Of a stretch of DNA of 64,000 nucleotides, positions 50,091-59,033 are shown one piece after another. Within the stretch, counting starts at the first letter, position 1, and every line of letters starts with the position of its first letter. The DNA comes from Phycisphaerae bacterium (GTDB lineage: Bacteria; Planctomycetota; Phycisphaerae; UBA1845; PWPN01), in the NCBI GenBank assembly GCA_012729395.1, contig JAAYDF010000155.1, positions 1 through 64,000 on the forward strand, given 5' to 3'. The notes beneath the pieces are model-generated. The model was given only the letters and a program-made list of their open reading frames with translations, did no database searches and was not told where the DNA came from. The position numbers were made by a program, and so were the translations under genes.

Positions 50091-51569
50091 CTAAAAATCT
50101 CTTCGTTGACGGGCGGATGGGATATGCAGTTGCTGACGATACTTGGCGATGGTCCGGCGGGAAACATCCAGCCCCTCTTTCTTGAGCCGGGCGGCCACCT
50201 CGTCATCGCTCAGCGGGTCCTTCTTGTCCTCGCCCTGGATGATCTCCTTCACCCGCACCTTCACACTGTCCCAACTGGTCACTTCGCCGTTATCCGACTC
50301 CGTCCCACCGGTGAAAAACGAACGCAACGGGTAGATCCCGCGCGGCGTCTGGATGTACTTCTCCGCCACCGTGCGACTGATAGTCGAGGGATCGCACTTG
50401 AGCTTCTCGGCCAGCTCACTCATGCGCAGTACCTTGAGACCGGCCGGACCCATTTCCAGAAAATCCTGCTGCCGCTGGACTACCTCCTCGGCCACCTCCA
50501 GCAATCGACTACGCCGATAGGCGATCGCGTCGATCAACGCACCCGCCGACTCGATGTTCTTGCGCAGAAACTCCTTCGCGTCCTTGTCCTGCCGGGCCTC
50601 GGCCAGCATCCGCCGGTAAGTCTCCGAAATCCGCAACCGCGGCGAATTGCCCCGAGCCAGCCGAACCGTGTACGCCTCGCCATCCTCGGCATAGTCCACA
50701 ATCACATCCGGCGTAATCCGCGGAACCTGCCGCTCCACAACCAGAAGACCCGGGTGCGGATGCAACTTGCCAAGCTGACGAACCGCCTCCTTGAGCACAT
50801 CGATACTCTGTTCCGTCGCCTTCGCGATCGCCGGGTAGCGATTCTTCTCAATGTCCGTCAGGTGGTTCTCCACCAACACACGCTCGAGCTCATGGTTGCC
50901 CTCCAGGGCGTCGATCTGGAGCAACAGACACTCACGCAGTTCCCGCGCCCCAATGCCCGGCGGGTCCAAAGTCTGTACCCAACTGAGGGCCTCAGCCATC
51001 TCCTCGGTCGAAAACGGCGGAACCTGCTGCTCAGCGATCTCCTGCAAAGGCGTGCGCAGATACCCTTCATCGTCGATGTAGCTCAGAATCAGCTCGCCCG
51101 CCTGCCGCGTCCGACCATCCACCTCGACAAACGCCCACTGCCGTTGAAGGTACTCGTTCAGCGACTCCGGCCGGCTGGCGGTGTTGGCCATCGCATCCAT
51201 CTTGGCGTCACGCTCGCCGTCACCCGCGGTCCGCCGGCCGAAGGACTGATCGCTGTCGTCAAAATCATACTCCCGGCTCAGCCGCTCCAACCGGCTAAAC
51301 GCATCCGCCTCATGCTGCTGCTCGGCGGCTGCGGCGGCCGCGGCGTCCGAGAGCGGTTCCTCGATCCGAGCCGGCAACTCCGGCTCCGGCGCAGGACCGT
51401 AGTCGCCATCCTCCTCCAGAGCAGGATTGCGCTCCATCTCCTCGCGCACCTTGGCCTCCAAGGCGAGCAGCGGGAGCTGGAGAATGTTCATCGACTGGAT
51501 GAGCTGCGGCGTGAGCCGTTGCTCCTGTCGAAGCCCCAGCGACAGATGTTGCGACATAAACTGAGACAT
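50091..51569 (-). CDS. rpoN: RNA polymerase sigma-54 factor
   Basis: LRQEQRLTPQLIQSMNILQLP; C-terminal RpoN-box region VSRRTIAKYRQQLHIPSARQRRDF. Confidence 0.97.
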   Translation of the reverse strand: MSQFMSQHLSLGLRQEQRLTPQLIQSMNILQLPLLALEAKVREEMERNPALEEDGDYGPAPEPELPARIEEPLSDAAAAAAAEQQHEADAFSRLERLSREYDFDDSDQSFGRRTAGDGERDAKMDAMANTASRPESLNEYLQRQWAFVEVDGRTRQAGELILSYIDDEGYLRTPLQEIAEQQVPPFSTEEMAEALSWVQTLDPPGIGARELRECLLLQIDALEGNHELERVLVENHLTDIEKNRYPAIAKATEQSIDVLKEAVRQLGKLHPHPGLLVVERQVPRITPDVIVDYAEDGEAYTVRLARGNSPRLRISETYRRMLAEARQDKDAKEFLRKNIESAGALIDAIAYRRSRLLEVAEEVVQRQQDFLEMGPAGLKVLRMSELAEKLKCDPSTISRTVAEKYIQTPRGIYPLRSFFTGGTESDNGEVTSWDSVKVRVKEIIQGEDKKDPLSDDEVAARLKKEGLDVSRRTIAKYRQQLHIPSARQRRDF

Positions 51570-51680
51570 AACACCTCGCCCACATTATACCGCATTTCCA
51601 CCGCCGGCACAGCCTCGGCTCCGCCCGACCGACCACCCTGCGCGAACCGCCTTCCAGCCAGCCACGGGTTACCGTCCAAC

Positions 51681-51789
51681 GAGCCGCGGGCTTCAGTCCG
51701 CGCGGTGCTTGTGCGCAAGAAGGAGCCGCGGTGCTTGTGCGCAAGAAGGAGCCGCGGGCTTCAGCCCGCGCGGCGTTTGTGCGCAAGAG
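51681..51789. repeat. Three tandem GAGCCGCGG...GTGCGCAAGA units, middle one missing 16 nt
   Basis: 51681-51722, 51723-51748, 51749-51789. Confidence 0.75.
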
Positions 51790-51814
51790 AACGTGCGGGA
51801 AGCGACTGGTGCAT

Positions 51815-51882
51815 CAGAGCCGCGACCGTAAGGGAGCGGTTCTTCGGCAGAGCGAAACCGCTCCCTTACGGTCGCGGCTCTG
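51815..51882. repeat. Palindromic intergenic repeat, copy A (perfect 27-bp stem)
   Basis: CAGAGCCGCGACCGTAAGGGAGCGGTT / AACCGCTCCCTTACGGTCGCGGCTCTG, 14-nt loop. Confidence 0.9.
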
Positions 51883-51898
51883 ACGCGGTTGCGGCTCC

Positions 51899-52519
51899 TC
51901 ACCCCATCGGCGTCCGCCCGGTAATGGCTGCCTCAAGCATGGCTCGGGAGGCGTATTCGACCTGCGAACCCACCGCCAGACCACGGGCCAGACGAGTCAC
52001 CTGCACGCCAAGAGGCTTGAGGACCTCACAGATATGCAGCGCGGTGCCATCGCCTTCCAGGTTGGGGTTCGTCGCCAGGACCACTTCGCGAACATCGCCA
52101 CGGCGGACCCGGCCAATGAGGGCATCAATCGTCAGGTCGGCCGGCTCGATGCCCTCGAGCGGCGCAATGTGACCCATGAGCACGTGATACACGCCGCGGA
52201 TCAAGCCCGTCTGCTCGAGCAGCATCACGTCTTTGGGCTGCTCAACCACCACGATTACCCCGTGCTCGCGTCGCGCGTCTCGACAGATGGCGCAGGGATC
52301 CTCGTCCGTGAGGTTGCAGCAAGTACCGCAATGCCGCAGCTTGTCCTTAACCGCGCGGATCGCGTCCGCTAACAGGAGCGCTTCCTCACGCGGCACACGA
52401 AGCAGATGAAAGGCGATACGCTCCGCGCTGCGCGGACCGACGCCCGGCAAGCGGGTCAGCTCGGCCATGAGGCGTGCAAGAGGCTCCGGGATCCCATGAG
52501 CTAACTCGGCCACAATCAC
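51899..52519 (-). CDS. recR: Recombination mediator RecR
   Basis: LTRLPGVGPRSAERIAFHLL, CxxC zinc motif CGTCCNLTDEDPCAIC, Toprim VVVEQPKDVMLLEQTGLIRGVYHVLMGHIAPLEGI. Confidence 0.98.
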   Translation of the reverse strand: MIVAELAHGIPEPLARLMAELTRLPGVGPRSAERIAFHLLRVPREEALLLADAIRAVKDKLRHCGTCCNLTDEDPCAICRDARREHGVIVVVEQPKDVMLLEQTGLIRGVYHVLMGHIAPLEGIEPADLTIDALIGRVRRGDVREVVLATNPNLEGDGTALHICEVLKPLGVQVTRLARGLAVGSQVEYASRAMLEAAITGRTPMG

Positions 52520-52530
52520 CGCCTCCCCAA

Positions 52531-52770
52531 CGAGCCCCCGAGCGCGAGCGAGCGGGCAACGAGCCCCGAGCGCGAGCGAGTGGGCAACGAGCTCCGAGCG
52601 CGAGCGAGCGGGTTACGAGCCCCGAGCGCGAGCGAGCGGGTAACGCGGGGGACACGAGAGTACGTCGCTGACGCTCCACATCCCGTCGCTCGCGCTCCGG
52701 GCTCGTTGCCGCATCCCGTCGCCCGCGCTCCGGGCTCGTTGCGTACTCCGTTGCTTGTCCTCCGAGCTCG
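52531..52770. repeat. Inverted tandem array between ebfC and recR
   Basis: Four CCGAGCGCGAGCGAGCGGG-type units on the left, reverse-complement units (CCCGTCGCTCGCGCTCCGGGCTCGTTG) on the right. Confidence 0.8.
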
Positions 52771-52802
52771 TGATGAAGTTGTCCGAACTCGGCGACCGCC
52801 GA

Positions 52803-53141
52803 TCATCCGCCCTGCCCAAGGAGCTGCGACAACCCGGGAAGATCCATCCCGCCGGTCAGACGGGCCATCTCCGCCTTCATGCCGTCTTGCGCCTTACGGA
52901 CGGCCGCACACACCGCCGCCTTGACCATATCTTCGAGCAACTCGATGTCCCCCACCGCCTGGGGATCGATCCGGATTCCCGCCAACTCGCCCCGGCCGTC
53001 GACCGTGGCCTTCACCATGCCCGCGCCGGCCTCGGCCTCGAACCGCTGCTGGGCGAGAGTCTCTTGCATCTTCTGCATATTCTCTTGCAGCGACTTGGCC
53101 TGCTTCAACATGGCACCCAGGTTGCCCAATCCGCCAAACAT
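52803..53141 (-). CDS. ebfC: YbaB/EbfC family nucleoid-associated protein
   Basis: MFGGLGNLGAMLKQAKSLQENMQKMQETLAQQRFEAEAGAGMVKATVDGRGELAGIRIDP; dnaX-ebfC-recR synteny. Confidence 0.93.
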   Translation of the reverse strand: MFGGLGNLGAMLKQAKSLQENMQKMQETLAQQRFEAEAGAGMVKATVDGRGELAGIRIDPQAVGDIELLEDMVKAAVCAAVRKAQDGMKAEMARLTGGMDLPGLSQLLGQGG

Positions 53142-53187
53142 GCCCGTATCTCCTTGCACTCGCCCGATCTCAACAGACCTGCGAGGC

Positions 53188-54702
53188 TTACCCCTTGTCT
53201 TCCGTATCCGTGCCGTTCGAAACGTCTTCGTCCGCCTCACCGGTCGGCTGATCCGCCCGGGCCTGCCCAACCCGCTCCACGTTGATCAGCGTGCCGCCAA
53301 ACAGGTCCAGGGCCTCGCGGACCACCGGTTCCGATCGGGCATACCGCAGATCCTCCTGGCTGGCGGGCTTGGCCCCGCGTCGAGCGGCGGGCGCGGGAAC
53401 CGATGCAGCCGGCGTTGACCGCGGTGCGGGCTCGGAGGATCCACCCGACGGCTTCGATGCAGCACGCGTCGCGACAGGCGCGGAAGCCGAGCGGACGCTG
53501 GCCTGCGGAGCGCCCGCAGCCGGGCGCCCTGCCGGCACAGCGGCATTGGCCACCGGAGCACCACCCGCACCCCCCAGTTCCTCAAGCAATGATTGAATAG
53601 AGCGGTAACTTACCGCGCTCGCCAGCCGAACCATCGTCGCATCCAGCAACGACCGCCCCAAAGCGCTGAACCGCACGTTCCGGCGAAGCTCCTCCAGAAC
53701 GGCAATCATGTACACGAACGCCTCAGGCTCAAACCGTTTCGCCAGGGCGGCCATCTCCTGCCGCACCGCACCGCCCACGTCGATCAGCTCCGTCTGATCG
53801 CCGCAGATGTGCAACAGCATCAGCATGCGGACCTGCTCCGCCAGCGACTCGGTCAACCGTTCGAGGGTGTAACCCGCGGCCAAGGCCGTGTCCGCAGAGG
53901 TCAGGGCCCCCGCCGCGTCACGATCCGCCCACTGCCCAATCAGCCGCATCAATTGCTCGTCGTGCGGAGTCGGCAGAACATCCTCGATCATCTCCAGCGT
54001 CAGCCGACCGCTGCCCATGGCCAGCAACTGGTCCAGCAACGACAGCCCATCACGCATCGACCCGTTCGCCAGCCGGGCCACTCGCCGCGTGACCGCCGCG
54101 TCCGCCTCGATCCCTTCCTTCTTGAGGATCGCGTCGAAGTGCGCGGCAATCTTGTCTACGCTGATTGTCCGAAAGTCGAACCGCTGCACCCGACTGAGAA
54201 TCGTCGCGGGCACCTTCTGCGGATCCGTCGTCGCCAGGATGAACTTCACGTGCCCGGGCGGCTCTTCCAGCGTCTTGAGCAGCGCGTTGAAGGCCCCCGT
54301 GCTCAGCATGTGCACTTCGTCGATGATGTAAACCTTGAACCGCGAACGGGCCGGCCGAAATACCGTGTTGCTCCGCAATTCGCGGATGTTGTCCACGCCG
54401 GTGTTGCTGGCCGCGTCGATCTCGATCACGTCGACATCCTGGCCCTCGGAGATGCTCGTGCAGGACTCGCACTCGCAACAGGGGCTCACCGTCGGGCCGG
54501 GACTGGCCAGGCAATTCAGCGAGCGAGCCATAATCCGCGCCGCGGAAGTCTTGCCCACCCCGCGTGTTCCGCAGAACAGATACCCATGGGCAATGCGGCC
54601 GCTGGTGATCGCGTTCTTGAGCGTGGTCGCGACCGCTTCCTGGCCGACCAGCTCATCGAACGTCCAACTGCGGTACTTCCTGGCAAGAACGGTGTAAGCC
54701 AT
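53188..54702 (-). CDS. dnaX: DNA polymerase III subunit gamma/tau
   Basis: MAYTVLARKYRSWTFDELVGQEAVATTLKNAI, GYLFCGTRGVGKTSAARIMARSLNC, YIIDEVHMLSTGAFNALLKTLEEPP. Confidence 0.98.
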   Translation of the reverse strand: MAYTVLARKYRSWTFDELVGQEAVATTLKNAITSGRIAHGYLFCGTRGVGKTSAARIMARSLNCLASPGPTVSPCCECESCTSISEGQDVDVIEIDAASNTGVDNIRELRSNTVFRPARSRFKVYIIDEVHMLSTGAFNALLKTLEEPPGHVKFILATTDPQKVPATILSRVQRFDFRTISVDKIAAHFDAILKKEGIEADAAVTRRVARLANGSMRDGLSLLDQLLAMGSGRLTLEMIEDVLPTPHDEQLMRLIGQWADRDAAGALTSADTALAAGYTLERLTESLAEQVRMLMLLHICGDQTELIDVGGAVRQEMAALAKRFEPEAFVYMIAVLEELRRNVRFSALGRSLLDATMVRLASAVSYRSIQSLLEELGGAGGAPVANAAVPAGRPAAGAPQASVRSASAPVATRAASKPSGGSSEPAPRSTPAASVPAPAARRGAKPASQEDLRYARSEPVVREALDLFGGTLINVERVGQARADQPTGEADEDVSNGTDTEDKG

Positions 54703-54729
54703 CGGGGACGCGGTTCCTTCCCACGCTTC

Positions 54730-54859
54730 GGATCAACGGCATTGAGGGCCAGGTTGGCCACGGCACCTGGAACATGCAGGCTGGGCTGCTACCTCTCGGT
54801 CCTGACCCGTTTTCCCGCGGCTCCATTGCATGGGACCCGGCCCCCAATGCCGATGATCC
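54730..54859 (-). ncRNA. ffs: Bacterial small signal recognition particle RNA (4.5S-like)
   Basis: Minus-strand GGGTCAGGACCGAGAGGTAGCAGCCC matches the SRP domain IV core (GGUCAGGnCCGGAAGGnAGCAGCC) with a GNRA-class GAGA loop; flanked by a long closing stem GGATCATCGGCATTG / CAATGCCGTTGATCC (14/15). Ends approximate. Confidence 0.9.
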
Positions 54860-54901
54860 GGGGCCTCGACTCATTGACTTCAGCCGGCCGCCTGCGCCCG
54901 C

Positions 54902-56098
54902 TCAGGGCTCGCCAAACGGATCGGCGGGCTGAGTGGTGGGGTCGGCGGAATCCGCCGCGAGGTCTTCCAGCCTCCGCTCGATGACTGTGGCCGGATCCTC
55001 GCTCGGTCCCGCGTGGGTGACATCGGCCGGTCGGCTACCCGTCGGCTTGGACGGCCGAGGGCCGGTGGGCTCGTGCCCCCACTCCTGGACCGGTACATTC
55101 TCCAGGGTAATGGCCCGAATGTAAACCGGCTGACGAGGTTGATCGTCCGAAGTGGTCGGCACGACGGCGATCCGCCGCAGGGTCTCGAACGATTCGTCCC
55201 CTATGACATACGCGAACGCCGTTTGGTTGCCGTCAAAGGCCGACTGACGTGCGAGGCAAATGAAGAACTGGCAGCTTGCCGAGTCGGGATCACGGGGCGA
55301 CCGAGCCATCCCCACCGTCCCGAACTCGAAGGGAATGCGGCTGAATTCCGCCTTGAGCCGCACGCCGTCCGGCCGGACCCCCCGCCGATCACCACGTGGA
55401 TCACCCCCTTGAATCAGCCCGCCCGGCACCACGCGGTGGAACGTCAGGTTATCGTAGAACTTGGTCTCCGCCAACTGGATGAAATTCGCCACGTGGTTGG
55501 GCGCTTCCTCGTAGTAGAATCGGAGGGTGATCTTGCCGAACTCCGTCAGAATAGCCGCCTGCCGCTCAGCCAGGATCTGGACCGCCAGCGGGGCGGAACT
55601 GACGATCCCATCATAAGGCTGCCATACCAGCGTGTACTTGCCAGGCCGACGGAGCGACTCGTAATACCGCGACACGTCGACCCGCGTGCCAAGACTCGCA
55701 CGCGGCGCAAGCTGCAATTCCGCCACCGGAGCGGGCGGCGGTACCATGACCTGGGCATCATACCGGTCGCCATGCACGTTCTGGATGCTGAGAGCTGAAT
55801 GCTGTGGGCCACTGAACACATGCCCGAGCGGCAACCCGATCTCTCCACATTCTGTGTTCTTCACCGTACCGCCAGGCACGCGCAGCGTGACCGGTTGATC
55901 CGTCAAATTGGTCACTGAGAACTCGACCCAGACCGGTCGGCCGGCTTGAACCACCGCCCGATCCGCCCGAAGCGTCGCGCGAATCAGTGAAGCCGGTTCA
56001 CCCGCTTGCCCAGGTTCACCCACCGGGTTCGCCAACGCAACCCAAGCCCAGCCGGCCCCCACAAAAACCGACCCCGCAATAAGCCATCGCATTCGCAT
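54902..56098 (-). CDS. Peptidyl-prolyl isomerase, cyclophilin type
   Basis: AAILTEFGKITLRFYYEEAPNHVANFIQLAETKFYDNLTFHRVVPGGLIQGGDPRGD, GMARSPRDPDSASCQFFI. Confidence 0.92.
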   Translation of the reverse strand: MRMRWLIAGSVFVGAGWAWVALANPVGEPGQAGEPASLIRATLRADRAVVQAGRPVWVEFSVTNLTDQPVTLRVPGGTVKNTECGEIGLPLGHVFSGPQHSALSIQNVHGDRYDAQVMVPPPAPVAELQLAPRASLGTRVDVSRYYESLRRPGKYTLVWQPYDGIVSSAPLAVQILAERQAAILTEFGKITLRFYYEEAPNHVANFIQLAETKFYDNLTFHRVVPGGLIQGGDPRGDRRGVRPDGVRLKAEFSRIPFEFGTVGMARSPRDPDSASCQFFICLARQSAFDGNQTAFAYVIGDESFETLRRIAVVPTTSDDQPRQPVYIRAITLENVPVQEWGHEPTGPRPSKPTGSRPADVTHAGPSEDPATVIERRLEDLAADSADPTTQPADPFGEP

Positions 56099-56322
56099 CG
56101 AGAATTCTCTCAGAGGTACGACAACCTGCCCGGCAGCAGCCCATTACCGCCTGTCCGCAATCGCCCGGCCTCCAAGACATACGAGGCCAAGCATCGGCGC
56201 ACTGCAACCGCTCAGGGTTTGCCCTCGCCCACCTTATACACCCGCCTCCCCCCTCAGACGCAGGCTCCAACACGACCGATAACTCAATCAGCCCGCGCGG
56301 CGTCCACCTGCTCACGCGACAT

Positions 56323-56895
56323 TCATTGCCCGCTATCCGTTTCTTGCCCCGTGCTCGGAGCCGTAGAGGTCAGCCCGACCCGATCCCGGAACTCCTTGGG
56401 CACGGGCCCCAACCGCCAATGATCTCCTTCTCGAAAAATCATGATCGGCAGGTTCACTTCTTTACGCCCCTTGCGATCCTCCTGCCGCAGCCTGGCTTGG
56501 GCCTCGACCACGTACACCGCTGGTGGGTCTCCCTCACCGGCGTGGATCCGCTGGATCTCGATCTCCTTGACCTGCGGCCAGATGCGTCGGAAATTGGCGA
56601 GACTGGTCGGCTCGTAGATGCTCCCGAAGAGCTGGCGAAACGCGTCGTAATCCCCCATCTGGCACACCTGCAGGACATGCTCGACGAACGCGTTCAGGCT
56701 CGCGTCGCCCCCATGGACTCCGGCGGGGAAGATCACATGGGGACGCGGCGCGTGGGGAGCCTCCTCCACCAGGGTCTGGCGGTCGATCTGGGCGTCGCTG
56801 GCGTCGGAATCATCCCGTGAGCACCGGCAACCGCCCACCACGCAGGACGCCAGAACCATCGCCCAAGAAAACCTAACTATTTTTCTATTAAACAT
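56323..56895 (-). CDS. Hypothetical lipoprotein
   Basis: MFNRKIVRFSWAMVLASCVVGGC lipobox-like; coherent soluble domain. Confidence 0.65.
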   Translation of the reverse strand: MFNRKIVRFSWAMVLASCVVGGCRCSRDDSDASDAQIDRQTLVEEAPHAPRPHVIFPAGVHGGDASLNAFVEHVLQVCQMGDYDAFRQLFGSIYEPTSLANFRRIWPQVKEIEIQRIHAGEGDPPAVYVVEAQARLRQEDRKGRKEVNLPIMIFREGDHWRLGPVPKEFRDRVGLTSTAPSTGQETDSGQ

Positions 56896-56985
56896 TTAGA
56901 AGCACCTCGGGACCGGCCGTCACCAGGACCGGAAGTCATCATAGCCCTCGCCGGGCAAGGCGCCAACCAATGCCCATCGGGCCGG

Positions 56986-57014
56986 CGAAAAAGGTTCCTG
57001 ACACCTTTTTCGGC
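56986..57014. repeat. REP copy (third locus)
   Basis: CGAAAAAGG-TTCCTGACA-CCTTTTTCG; same core as RAYT-adjacent REP. Confidence 0.75.
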
Positions 57015-57023
57015 CGTGGGGTA

Positions 57024-57926
57024 TCAGTGACTTGCGGTCGTGACCGGTCGGCGGAGCATTTCCGGGACGTGATCCTCGGCTGTGTCCAGCCCGGTGATGA
57101 ACTGCAGCTCGGTCATGGTCTGCTCGGTCTGGACCATGCTGGAGACGACCTGGTCCACCTGCCCGGAGATGAAATCGGGCTCGTGGCGGTTGATCGCCAA
57201 CTCGCTGAGTGAGCGGATCTTGTTCTCCAGGCTGTCGAGCTGCAGCAGGACAAGCTCGCAGTTCTGGCGGGCCTTCTGTACGTTCGCCAACCGCGTACGG
57301 GAGGTATCCAGGTTATCCTGCAAGACTGCTTTGAATCGCTGCCGCTGTGTGTCGTCGCCCTTGTCGGCCAGGGCGGCCAGGCGAGCCTCGATCGCCCGGA
57401 TGTCCGCCTGGATGCGCTGCTCGTCGGTTTTCTGGAGGAACTGATCGAGGGAATACTGTGTGAACAGCAGTCGCAGGTAGATCCACAAGAGCCGGTCGAG
57501 GCCTGCCAACTGGAGGGCCTCCAGCGGCGGCGGGTCGCCCAATTGCTGAGGATCGCGCATCTCGATGGCCAGTTGTCGCAACTCGGCGCAGCGGGCCCGC
57601 AAGCTCTCGAACCGCTGCACCGATGCCTTAGGAAGGGATCGGAGGATCTGCTGGACGACTTGGTGGGTGTCGACGGCAAGCTGACGGCCCTGGCGGTCGA
57701 TCTTGGCCTCCTGGGCCTCGACGTAGGCCTGGAAGCGCGGGTGCGTACCGATCAGGCCGAGGTAGGCCAGTTCGGTCGCCAGCACCAGCGGACCGGCTAC
57801 GTCGAATCGCCCGCTGAGCAGGGCGAAACCCATCCCCGCCAGGAACAGCAGCAGGTTCCATCGGTTGATGAACGCGGTCTTGAGATACTTACCCAGTCGC
57901 ACGGGTGATGTTCTTCCCCGGTACAC
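57024..57926 (-). CDS. Hypothetical membrane-associated coiled-coil protein
   Basis: N-terminal NRWNLLLFLAGMGFALLSGRFDVAGPLVLATELAYLGLI; long helical region. Confidence 0.78.
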   Translation of the reverse strand: MYRGRTSPVRLGKYLKTAFINRWNLLLFLAGMGFALLSGRFDVAGPLVLATELAYLGLIGTHPRFQAYVEAQEAKIDRQGRQLAVDTHQVVQQILRSLPKASVQRFESLRARCAELRQLAIEMRDPQQLGDPPPLEALQLAGLDRLLWIYLRLLFTQYSLDQFLQKTDEQRIQADIRAIEARLAALADKGDDTQRQRFKAVLQDNLDTSRTRLANVQKARQNCELVLLQLDSLENKIRSLSELAINRHEPDFISGQVDQVVSSMVQTEQTMTELQFITGLDTAEDHVPEMLRRPVTTASH

Positions 57927-58000
57927 GTTGGAGACACGGTGCTTTCACTTGTCACTTTCTACCTCGGCACTCCTCAGCGAGCGGGCGAGAGACCTTTGCG

Positions 58001-58066
58001 GAGCCGCGACGGTAAGGGAGCGGTTGCTCGCTGTCGAGAAGAACCGCTCCCTTACGGTCGCGGCTC
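58001..58066. repeat. Palindromic intergenic repeat, copy B (24/25-bp stem)
   Basis: GAGCCGCGACGGTAAGGGAGCGGTT / AACCGCTCCCTTACGGTCGCGGCTC. Confidence 0.88.
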
Positions 58067-58115
58067 TGCTCAGCGGTCGCGGCTGTGACACACCACATGC
58101 CGATCACGCATTCAC

Positions 58116-59033
58116 TCATTCAGCCGCGCGGCTCTCTTCGAGCTCGCTGATCAGGTCGCGGATATAGGCGACGGTCTCCTGGAAGCGTGGCTCGCGTTGC
58201 ATCTGCCTGGATGGCCGATTGGCTGGCTCGACCTCCATCTCCCGCAGCAGGGTGCCCGGCGAGTTGCTCATGATGTACACCCGGTCACCTAAGTACACCG
58301 CCTCTTCGATCGAGTGGGTAACGAAGAACACCGTCGCCTCGACCTCCCGCCACAGGGTCACGAGCAGATCCTGCATGTTCATCCGCGTGTGCGGGTCCAG
58401 AGCGCCGAAGGGCTCATCCATGAGAATGATTCGCGGGCGAAGAATCAAGGTCCGGGCGATGGCCACGCGCTGGCGCATGCCGCCGGACAGCTCATGGGGG
58501 TACTTGTATTGATCGACGTCGACGTTGAGGCCGACGCGCTGGATCCACTGGCGGCCGAGGTCGTGGCGGTCTTTCCGGCTGACGCCGCGGCACTCGAGGC
58601 CGAAGGTCACATTGTCCAACACCGTGCGGTGGTCGAAGCTGGTATAGTCCTGGAAGACCATGCCTCGGTCGGCCCCCGCACCGGTGACGGGCCGACCAAG
58701 AACCTGCACCTCGCCCGTGGTGGCCGGGTGCTGCGGTTCGAGCCCGGCGATAAGCCGGAGAACCGTGCTCTTGCCGCACCCGCTGGGGCCGAGGACACAG
58801 ACGAACTCGCCGACATCTTTGATATCCTGAACCACGAAGCTGACGTCGCGGATGGCGGTGTGGGCGTTGGGTCGGCCGGCGTTGTAGGTCTTGGTGACGT
58901 TGCGGAACTCGACCACCGGCGGGCCGGCCAGCTTCGCCGGGATCGGCGGGTGATCGATCACGCGGCTGACGCCGATCGGGCCTGCGTCTGGATCGACGGG
59001 TTGCGGTGTGGGCGTCGGGGTGCCCTGGGTCAT
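58116..59033 (-). CDS. ABC transporter ATP-binding protein (nitrate/sulfonate/taurine-type)
   Basis: FVCVLGPSGCGKSTVLRLIAGLEP, LSGGMRQRVAIARTLILRPRIILMDEPFGALDPHTR, FFVTHSIEEAVYLGDRV. Confidence 0.96.
   Translation of the reverse strand: MTQGTPTPTPQPVDPDAGPIGVSRVIDHPPIPAKLAGPPVVEFRNVTKTYNAGRPNAHTAIRDVSFVVQDIKDVGEFVCVLGPSGCGKSTVLRLIAGLEPQHPATTGEVQVLGRPVTGAGADRGMVFQDYTSFDHRTVLDNVTFGLECRGVSRKDRHDLGRQWIQRVGLNVDVDQYKYPHELSGGMRQRVAIARTLILRPRIILMDEPFGALDPHTRMNMQDLLVTLWREVEATVFFVTHSIEEAVYLGDRVYIMSNSPGTLLREMEVEPANRPSRQMQREPRFQETVAYIRDLISELEESRAAE

Noticed and set aside
51681-51789. Possible CRISPR array
   Set aside because: Only three units, no unique spacers of even size, and no cas genes in the window.
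50064-52172. 702-aa plus-strand ORF
   Set aside because: Runs antisense through rpoN, a repeat region and recR; no coherent domain.
52474-52924. Overlapping Arg/Ser/Leu-rich ORFs on both strands (e.g. RSLALGAR, NEPGARATGCG)
   Set aside because: They are translations of the inverted tandem array in several frames, not genes.
54653-54874. 73-aa minus-strand ORF upstream of dnaX
   Set aside because: Overlaps the SRP RNA; sequence is explained by the ncRNA.
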